From assembly GCA_014872655.1 (NCBI GenBank), contig WHHJ01000038.1:1-18342 (forward strand): 18,342 nt of DNA. The letters are read 5' to 3'. Shown here piece by piece: positions 1 through 5,308 of this stretch (positions are counted from its first letter, which is position 1; each line of letters starts with the position of its first letter). The notes under the pieces were generated by a model. That model saw only the letters and a program-made list of their open reading frames with translations. It did not search any database and was not told the origin of the DNA. Position numbers and translations under genes: made by a program. This stretch comes from Clostridia bacterium. Lineage in GTDB: Bacteria > Bacillota > Clostridia > Oscillospirales > UBA644.

Positions 1-68
1 ATCGGAATCTTTTTTATTAATGATAAGGTATCTTTTTAAAAAAGGATTAACAAGAAGCCTTTATATCA

Positions 69-97
69 TTGACTTTACAACAAATTTATGTTATTAT
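69..97 (+). promoter_or_regulatory. Putative sigma-A promoter of the nadA operon
   Basis: TTGACT (69-74) and TATTAT (92-97) are separated by 17 bp. A closer -10 match, TATAAT at 95-100, would need a 20-bp spacer. A GAGGGG ribosome site (119-124) lies 6 nt before the nadA ATG. Bases 1-68 are AT-rich and show no gene or convincing terminator. No operator for a NAD regulator could be recognised. Confidence 0.5.
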
Positions 98-130
98 AAT
101 TGTTAATATGAATTTACAGAGGGGTATACT

Positions 131-1048
131 ATGCTCGTAAGAGAACTTCAAGACAAAATACGAACACTGAAAACAGAAAAGGATTTTTGTATTCTTGCCC
201 ATTCTTATATGTCGCACGAAATCCTCGAAGTAGCTGATTTTACGGGAGATTCATACCAACTTTCCGTTAAAGCGGCCGGCGTAAAAGAACAAAATATCGT
301 AATGTGTGGCGTCCGGTTTATGGCAGAAACAGCAAAGATTCTTTCTCCCCAAAAACACGTATATCTGCCAAACCCGGATGCAGGTTGTCCAATGGCCGAG
401 CAGTTTAACGTGGAACAGATTGAGCAATTAAAAAAGCAATATCCGGGTTATGCTGTTGTTGCTTACATCAACACCACTGCGGCACTGAAAACCGTATGCG
501 ATGTTTGCGTGACATCGGCATCCGCCGTTCAAGTAATCGCAAAGATGAAGCAAAAAGATATTTTATTTATTCCGGACTGTAATCTGGGACACTATGTAAA
601 ACAGCAACTTCCGGATAAAAACATTCGTCTGGTACAGGGCGGCTGTCCCATTCATGCAGCGGTAACAGGACAAGACGCCGTACAAGCAAAAAAAGAACAT
701 CCCGGCGCGCTGTTGTTGGTTCACCCTGAATGTCGCCCGGAAGTAGCGGAACAGGCAGACTACATTGGCAGCACATCCGGCATTATGAATTATGTGGCCC
801 AAAGTAAAAACACAGACTTTATTATCGGAACAGAAAACAGTATCTGCCAACATCTGCAATATGCTTATCCGAAAAAGAATTTTTATCCGCTTTCTAAACA
901 TCTGATCTGCTGCGACATGAAGTTAACCACCCTTTCCGACTTGTACAACTGTATCAACGGAACAGCAGGCGAGGAAATCACTTTGTCCGATTCGGTTCTG
1001 CAGCAAAGCAGGAAATGTATCGATCAAATGATTGAATTAGGCCAATAA
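131..1048 (+). CDS. nadA: Quinolinate synthase NadA
   Basis: NadA condenses iminoaspartate with dihydroxyacetone phosphate to quinolinate in cytoplasmic de novo NAD synthesis, using an oxygen-sensitive [4Fe-4S] cluster held by three cysteines. The 305-residue protein is the usual bacterial length. The family landmarks are present: CGVRFMAETAKIL at 59-71, GCPMAE around C86, GGCPIHA with C172, HPEC at 198-201 and C260 in the C-terminal CxxMK motif. C86, C172 and C260 are the expected cluster ligands. The ATG at 131 has a GAGGGG ribosome site 6 nt upstream. The usual partners nadB and nadC are not in the window; they may lie upstream or elsewhere. It is followed 1 nt later by mnmA, so the two are almost certainly co-transcribed. 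Confidence 0.96.
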   Translation: MLVRELQDKIRTLKTEKDFCILAHSYMSHEILEVADFTGDSYQLSVKAAGVKEQNIVMCGVRFMAETAKILSPQKHVYLPNPDAGCPMAEQFNVEQIEQLKKQYPGYAVVAYINTTAALKTVCDVCVTSASAVQVIAKMKQKDILFIPDCNLGHYVKQQLPDKNIRLVQGGCPIHAAVTGQDAVQAKKEHPGALLLVHPECRPEVAEQADYIGSTSGIMNYVAQSKNTDFIIGTENSICQHLQYAYPKKNFYPLSKHLICCDMKLTTLSDLYNCINGTAGEEITLSDSVLQQSRKCIDQMIELGQ

Positions 1049-1049
1049 A

Positions 1050-2090
1050 ATGAAAAAGGTAATCATCGCAATGAGCGGCGGCGTCGACAGCAGCGTTGCC
1101 GCCTTTTTACTCAAACAGCAAGGATATGAGTGCGAAGGCGCGATCATGCGGCTGCATGACACGCCAGCCCATGAACAAGATATTTCGGATGCTCAGCGGG
1201 TCTGCGATCTTTTAGAAATGCAGTTGCATGTTTTTGATTTCCGGGAAATCTTCCGAAAGACTGTTATTGACAATTTTGTACAGCAATATCAGCAAGGTGC
1301 AACACCAAACCCCTGTATCCGGTGTAATACAGAGCTAAAATTTGGTCAATTTCTGCAAAGCGCACAGCAGCTCGGAGCAGACTTTATAGCAACCGGACAC
1401 TATGCACAGATTGAATATGATTCACAGAAAAATAGATTCCTGCTCAAAAAAGCACAAGATCCCACGAAAGATCAATCTTATGTTCTTTACTCATTAACGC
1501 AGCATCAGTTGGCCCATACCCTTTTCCCTCTTGGCACACTGACCAAAGAACAAATACGAACGATTGCCGCGGAACAAGGGTTTATCAATGCGGCAAAGCG
1601 GGACAGCCAAGATATTTGTTTTATTCCGGACGGAAAGCATGCGGATTTCATTCAAAACTATACGCATCAACCTTTTTTGCCCGGTAACTTTGTCTCTCTT
1701 TCGGGGCAAGTTTTAGGCAGGCATCACGGAATCAGCCGATATACGATCGGACAGAGAAAAGGCCTGGGGCTTTCCCTCCCGCACCCCATGTATGTCTGCA
1801 AATTGGATCCGGAACAAAACGAAGTCGTTTTAGGGACGGAGAAAGACCTATACACCTGTGATTTTGATGCAAAAGATATCAACCTGATTTCCGTTTCTGC
1901 TCTCGCACAGCCAACGTCTGTGCAGATCAAGGCACGATACAGCCAAACAACGCAACCGGCTCAAATAACACAAACAAACAATCATACGGTGCATATTCAC
2001 ACGCAGGATCCGATTCGTGCCGTTACCAAAGGACAATCTGTTGTTTTTTACCAGGATGACTATGTTCTCGGCGGCGGAATCATAATCTAA
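1050..2090 (+). CDS. mnmA: tRNA-specific 2-thiouridylase MnmA
   Basis: MnmA adds the 2-thio group to U34 of the tRNAs for Lys, Glu and Gln, using ATP to adenylate the base and a persulfide sulfur supplied by a cysteine desulfurase. The 346-residue protein has the N-terminal PP-loop SGGVDSS (9-15). The two active cysteines are C92 in NPCIRCN and C190 in DSQDICFIP, aligning with C102 and C199 of the E. coli enzyme. GHYAQI (116-121) and YTIGQRKGLG (231-240) are further family signatures, and the C-terminal beta-barrel is complete. The ATG lies 1 nt after the nadA stop and has no strong ribosome site, which suggests translational coupling. Pairing with nadA and pdxY is unusual; a nearby desulfurase gene would be more typical, but none is in view. 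Confidence 0.96.
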   Translation: MKKVIIAMSGGVDSSVAAFLLKQQGYECEGAIMRLHDTPAHEQDISDAQRVCDLLEMQLHVFDFREIFRKTVIDNFVQQYQQGATPNPCIRCNTELKFGQFLQSAQQLGADFIATGHYAQIEYDSQKNRFLLKKAQDPTKDQSYVLYSLTQHQLAHTLFPLGTLTKEQIRTIAAEQGFINAAKRDSQDICFIPDGKHADFIQNYTHQPFLPGNFVSLSGQVLGRHHGISRYTIGQRKGLGLSLPHPMYVCKLDPEQNEVVLGTEKDLYTCDFDAKDINLISVSALAQPTSVQIKARYSQTTQPAQITQTNNHTVHIHTQDPIRAVTKGQSVVFYQDDYVLGGGIII

Positions 2091-2111
2091 AAATCAAAAG
2101 AGATGAACTTT

Positions 2112-2954
2112 ATGAAACGTATTTTAACCATTCAAGATATTTCGTGTATCGGGAGATGTTCACTAACGGTAGCTCTTCCCATTATTTCAGCGATGGGAAT
2201 TGAAACCGCTATTCTGCCGACAGCCGTTTTATCCACCCATACAGCGTTCCAAAACTTTACTTTTAAGGATCTAACCGATCAAATTTTACCGATCGCACAA
2301 CATTGGAAAAGTGAAAACATGCAGTTTGACGCTTTTTATACCGGATATTTAGGCACTGTGGAGCAGATCGATATTGTCATCAAAGCCATTGAAATGTTTC
2401 GATCTCCCGACAATCTACTGTTTGTGGATCCGGCTATGGCAGACAACGGAAAAATGTACGCCGCGTTTGACCCCAGTTTTGCAAAACATATGGCTAGGCT
2501 CTGTGCCAAAGCGGACATTATTGTCCCCAACATCACAGAAGCCGCATTTATGACAGATATGCCATTTGAGCAAACCTATACCTCTGCCTATATTGACCAA
2601 CTGTTAGAAAAGTTATGTTGTTTAGGCGCAAAAAAAGTTATATTGACAGGAGTCAGTTTTGAAGAAAACCGGATTGGCGCCGTCGGGGTAGATACCGCAG
2701 ACCATTCTCGATTTGAATATTTTACAGATCGGGTCGACGCTGTTTATCACGGAACCGGAGACCTGTTTGCCAGCGTGTGTATCGGCGCTTTAACAGCAGG
2801 TAAAACATTACCTGAAGCGGTTGGGATTGCTGCAGACTATACTGCACACACAATCAAAGTTACATTACAAGATCCAAACCGAAAATTCTACGGGGTCAAT
2901 TTCGAACAAACGATTCCATATTTAATCGATCGCTTATCATTGCCCCATGCGTAA
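2112..2954 (+). CDS. pdxY: Pyridoxamine/pyridoxal kinase (PfkB-like, PdxY/PdxK family)
   Basis: This enzyme phosphorylates B6 vitamers (pyridoxal, pyridoxamine or pyridoxine) with ATP in the salvage route to pyridoxal phosphate. The 280-residue protein starts MKRILTIQDISCIGRCSLT, the classic N-terminus of this branch. It carries DPAMADNGKMY (about 127-137) and the C-terminal YHGTGDLFAS (about 212-221) whose Asp is the catalytic base of the ribokinase/PfkB fold. I chose ATG 2112 over ATG 2103: the purine-rich AAAGAG at 2097-2102 abuts 2103 but is 9 nt from 2112, and the family starts at MKR. The gene follows mnmA after about 20 nt and ends at a strong terminator, so it is the last gene of the nadA operon. 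Which vitamer is preferred cannot be read from the sequence. Confidence 0.88.
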   Translation: MKRILTIQDISCIGRCSLTVALPIISAMGIETAILPTAVLSTHTAFQNFTFKDLTDQILPIAQHWKSENMQFDAFYTGYLGTVEQIDIVIKAIEMFRSPDNLLFVDPAMADNGKMYAAFDPSFAKHMARLCAKADIIVPNITEAAFMTDMPFEQTYTSAYIDQLLEKLCCLGAKKVILTGVSFEENRIGAVGVDTADHSRFEYFTDRVDAVYHGTGDLFASVCIGALTAGKTLPEAVGIAADYTAHTIKVTLQDPNRKFYGVNFEQTIPYLIDRLSLPHA

Positions 2955-2968
2955 AATTTAGATACGAT

Positions 2969-3004
2969 AAAAAACCCGGCACAATAGATGTGCCGGGTTT
3001 TTTT
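2969..3004. terminator. Bidirectional rho-independent terminator
   Basis: An 11-bp perfect stem (AAACCCGGCAC 2972-2982 with GTGCCGGGTTT 2990-3000) encloses a 7-nt loop. A T-run follows to 3004 on the + strand and an A-run (2969-2974) gives a T-run on the - strand. It ends the nadA-mnmA-pdxY operon and the convergent perR operon. Confidence 0.93.
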
Positions 3005-3034
3005 ATGATGCTTTTTACAACAACAAATCTGTTT

Positions 3035-3538
3035 CTATACCTGAGATACCGCTTCCTCTTGCTCCAAATAAGTCTTTTTGGCATAATCTGCAGCAATGCG
3101 ATAAGCAACCTCTTCGATATTCCGTCGATTAGAACGGGCAATAGCGCCAAAAATCCAAGGAATCGCAAAAAACAGAGGACCGATCACAAAACAAATCAGC
3201 TTATCTGCCTTATCCCGTTTGCAAAAACGAATCTGAAGGTTTCTAGCTGCACCATTCACATCGGTAGATGATAAAGATTTTGAAGCCGTTTCTACCGACT
3301 GGTCACCTGCTTGTGCGGTCTTTGGCAATATCGATATTTGCATATCTACTTTTTGCCATCGGCCTAAGAAAGTGTCCATTCCACCAATATCTTTTTCAAT
3401 ATGGACAAGAATCCCCGTCGATTGGTCTACACAATCTGCCGTATAATCCATCGCCCTGATTTCTTGCAACAATTTTTGCTGCAAAACCTGAATATCAAAA
3501 CCGGTCCCAATAATAAGTTCCTGCTTGTTCTTTTGCAT
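3035..3538 (-). CDS. Hypothetical protein with one membrane segment, last gene of the perR operon
   Basis: I do not recognise a family for this 167-residue protein. It has an N-terminal soluble part (about 1-110) with no cysteine or metal motif pattern, one hydrophobic segment at about 113-133 containing PLFFAIPWIFGAIA, and a charged helix-like tail (137-167) rich in E, A, K and R. No signal peptide is visible, so the N-terminal part is probably cytoplasmic. The start lies 17 nt after the rubrerythrin stop, with AAGGTG a little far upstream as ribosome site, and the stop is just before the shared terminator. Position makes it the fourth gene of a PerR-controlled oxidative stress operon. A role there is inference from location only. 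Confidence 0.75.
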   Translation of the reverse strand: MQKNKQELIIGTGFDIQVLQQKLLQEIRAMDYTADCVDQSTGILVHIEKDIGGMDTFLGRWQKVDMQISILPKTAQAGDQSVETASKSLSSTDVNGAARNLQIRFCKRDKADKLICFVIGPLFFAIPWIFGAIARSNRRNIEEVAYRIAADYAKKTYLEQEEAVSQV

Positions 3539-3555
3539 CTGTCAACAAACACCTT

Positions 3556-4095
3556 TTATTGATAATTTTCACACTTTACTTCAAAATATGCGCGAGGATG
3601 TGCACATACCGGGCAAACTTCCGGAGCCTCATTGCCATAATGTAAGTGGCCGCAGTTTCCGCACTTCCAAACTTTTTCGCTCGGCTTTTTAAAGACCGTA
3701 GAATTCTGAACATTCGCCAACAGAGTTAAGTACCGTTGTTCATGCTCTTTTTCTATTTTTGCAACACCGTCAAACAGATCTGCAATTTCGAAAAAGCCCT
3801 CTTCTCTTGCTTCTTTTGCAAAAGTGGCATACATATCCGTCCACTCATAATTTTCTCCGGACGCTGCATCTTTCAAGTTTTGCTCAGTAGAACCGATTCC
3901 ACCCTGCAACAACTTAAACCACAATTTTGCATGCTCCCGCTCGTTGTTGGAAGTCTCCATAAAAATATTAGAAATCTGATTATATCCTTCTTTTTTTGCC
4001 TTGGAGGCATAGTAGGCATATTTATTGGTTGCCTGGCTTTCTCCGGCAAAAGCGGCCATTAGATTCGCATGTGTTTTTGTTCCTTTCAATTCCAT
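3556..4095 (-). CDS. rbr: Rubrerythrin
   Basis: Rubrerythrin reduces hydrogen peroxide to water in the cytoplasm of anaerobes, taking electrons through its rubredoxin domain. The 179-residue protein is complete. The four-helix ferritin-like domain carries the diiron ligands: E19 in AGES, E52 with H55 in EREH, E95/E98 in KEAREEG, and E115 with H118 in KIEKEH. The C-terminal rubredoxin-like domain has C145, C148, C161 and C164 in two CxxC motifs. A strong AGGAGG ribosome site (4104-4109) precedes the ATG. It sits third in the operon after perR and hrb. This gene order and the operator upstream of perR predict derepression by peroxide. Confidence 0.96.
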   Translation of the reverse strand: MELKGTKTHANLMAAFAGESQATNKYAYYASKAKKEGYNQISNIFMETSNNEREHAKLWFKLLQGGIGSTEQNLKDAASGENYEWTDMYATFAKEAREEGFFEIADLFDGVAKIEKEHEQRYLTLLANVQNSTVFKKPSEKVWKCGNCGHLHYGNEAPEVCPVCAHPRAYFEVKCENYQ

Positions 4096-4116
4096 GTTCG
4101 TTTCCTCCTAAATTTT

Positions 4117-4728
4117 TTAATTTTCTATTTTTTCAAAATCCGATGCTGGATGTTTGCAAATAGGACAAATAAAATCTTCGGGCAAAACATCACCCTCATA
4201 AATATATCCGCAGATTTTACACCGATACCCTTTGATCTTTTTTTCGGCAGCGGATGGCTTTGGTTTAATATTTTTTTGATAATAACTATACGTTACACTT
4301 TCCTCGTCAGATAACCGGAAACAATCCGTTACATCCGCATAAAACTGAGTGTGCGTTCCCATATCCATCGAAGAAAGCACCCTGCCGCTGATTACTGCAT
4401 TTGTATGCTGCGTCAAATAAAGCAGCCCCTGCTGGTCTCTTTTTGCGGCAACACCTTCAAATTTGTCTGCATCACGCCCGCTGCGGAATCCAAATCCTTT
4501 AATCGTATCCATTGACACACTTTCGGAAAGAACCGAAACACAAAAGCGGCCTGTGCGCAGAATCATATCATGCGTCAAATTTTGCTTGTTTACCGTAACA
4601 GTAATCCGATTCGGATCCGCCGTGACCTGTGTTACGGTGTTGACAATACAGCCATTGTCTTTCCCTTGTTCTTGCGCACTCAGCACAAACAACCCGTAAC
4701 TGATTTTAAACATTGCTGTCTGATCCAT
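4117..4728 (-). CDS. hrb: High-molecular-weight rubredoxin: flavin reductase domain fused to rubredoxin (Hrb type)
   Basis: The 203-residue protein joins a flavin reductase-like FMN-binding split barrel (about 1-155; MFKISYGLFVLSAQ, KDNGCIVNTVTQV and FGFRSGRDADKFEG are typical) to a C-terminal rubredoxin domain with C170, C173, C188 and C191. In Moorella-type systems this Hrb protein passes electrons from NAD(P)H to the flavo-diiron protein FprA, or to other oxygen and NO scavengers. No fprA gene is in the window, so here it may feed the adjacent rubrerythrin; that is inference. I start at ATG 4728 because it lies 4 nt after the perR stop and has AGGAG (4738-4742) upstream, whereas the longer frame to 4794 runs into perR and adds 22 residues the family lacks. 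Confidence 0.9.
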   Translation of the reverse strand: MDQTAMFKISYGLFVLSAQEQGKDNGCIVNTVTQVTADPNRITVTVNKQNLTHDMILRTGRFCVSVLSESVSMDTIKGFGFRSGRDADKFEGVAAKRDQQGLLYLTQHTNAVISGRVLSSMDMGTHTQFYADVTDCFRLSDEESVTYSYYQKNIKPKPSAAEKKIKGYRCKICGYIYEGDVLPEDFICPICKHPASDFEKIEN

Positions 4729-4732
4729 TTGT

Positions 4733-5125
4733 TCACTCTCCTTTACAATGGGGACAAAGCCCTTTAAAGACAATATCATGTCCAAAAATATCAAATCTTA
4801 TTCGATCCTGAACCGTATGATCTAACTGTTCACAATACGGAATCTGAACATCTACAATCTTTCCGCAGCCAACACACTGTGCATGATAATGCGGATTTTC
4901 TGCCTGGTCAAACCTTTCAGTCCCATCCGGACATTCAATTCGGCGAATTTTTCCTTGGCTGGACAATAATTTTAAATTCCGGTATACCGTCGCCTTACTG
5001 ATATTGGCATACCGTGCACAGACGTCTTGATAGACCTCTTCCACCGTTGGATGAACCGAAGTCGAACAAACGGCATCTAAAATCAATTGTTTTTGAAACG
5101 TCTGCCGATGACGAATCGTTTTCAT
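4733..5125 (-). CDS. perR: Peroxide-sensing Fur-family repressor PerR
   Basis: The 130-residue protein has a winged-helix DNA-binding half with HPTVEEVY and the recognition helix region SKATVYRNL (about 43-51), then a metal-binding dimerisation half. The regulatory metal ligands of PerR are conserved: H25, D73, H79, H81 and D92, matching H37, D85, H91, H93 and D104 of B. subtilis PerR. The structural zinc site is C84/C87 and C124/C127. This favours PerR over Fur or Zur. With Fe(II), peroxide oxidises the histidine ligands and releases the protein from DNA. The start has AGAGGG about 10 nt upstream. It leads the operon with hrb and rbr, and its promoter carries two matching boxes, so it most likely represses itself. 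Confidence 0.9.
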   Translation of the reverse strand: MKTIRHRQTFQKQLILDAVCSTSVHPTVEEVYQDVCARYANISKATVYRNLKLLSSQGKIRRIECPDGTERFDQAENPHYHAQCVGCGKIVDVQIPYCEQLDHTVQDRIRFDIFGHDIVFKGLCPHCKGE

Positions 5126-5144
5126 TCAAACAAATCCCTCTTAT

Positions 5145-5168
5145 TGATAATTTATATCATTATGATAT
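5145..5168 (-). promoter_or_regulatory. Two overlapping PerR/Fur boxes at the perR promoter
   Basis: On the + strand, TGATAATTTATATCA (5145-5159) fits the 7-1-7 Fur-family box TGATAATnATTATCA at 12 of 14 defined positions. ATATCATTATGATAT (5154-5168) is a perfect 7-1-7 palindrome. The two are offset by 9 bp and cover the -10 element and the probable start site of perR. Binding of PerR is inferred from the adjacent gene. Confidence 0.75.
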
Positions 5169-5190
5169 CATGTTTTTTTATTTTTGTCAA
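5162..5190 (-). promoter_or_regulatory. Promoter of the perR-hrb-rbr operon
   Basis: Reading the - strand, TTGACA (5190-5185) and TATCAT (5167-5162) are separated by exactly 17 bp. The -10 lies inside the perfect palindrome of the operator, so repressor binding would exclude RNA polymerase. The expected transcript start is near 5155. Confidence 0.8.
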
Positions 5191-5239
5191 GAGGTTTTTA
5201 TCTTTTACTTATTTATTTCACATTATTTAACCGCTTAAA

Positions 5240-5268
5240 TTGACAACAAACTGCACAACTGTTATAAT
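5240..5268 (+). promoter_or_regulatory. Consensus sigma-A promoter of the beta-helix lipoprotein gene
   Basis: TTGACA (5240-5245) and TATAAT (5263-5268) are both perfect consensus with a 17-bp spacer. The start site should be near 5275, leaving a leader of about 34 nt. The TTG of this -35 also opens an in-frame reading frame, which would falsely extend the downstream gene. The perR promoter points the other way with its -35 about 50 bp away. Confidence 0.85.
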
Positions 5269-5308
5269 AATTAAAAAGATAAAGTATCGATTTTACACAA
5301 AACAGGAG

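Noticed and set aside
1..60. Weak AT-rich hairpin (ATCTTTTTAAAAAAGGAT)
   Set aside because: Only A-T and G-T pairs and no GC core, so it is not a credible terminator.
4729..4794. 22-residue N-terminal extension of the Hrb protein
   Set aside because: It overlaps perR and has no ribosome site, while 4728 has one at the right distance.
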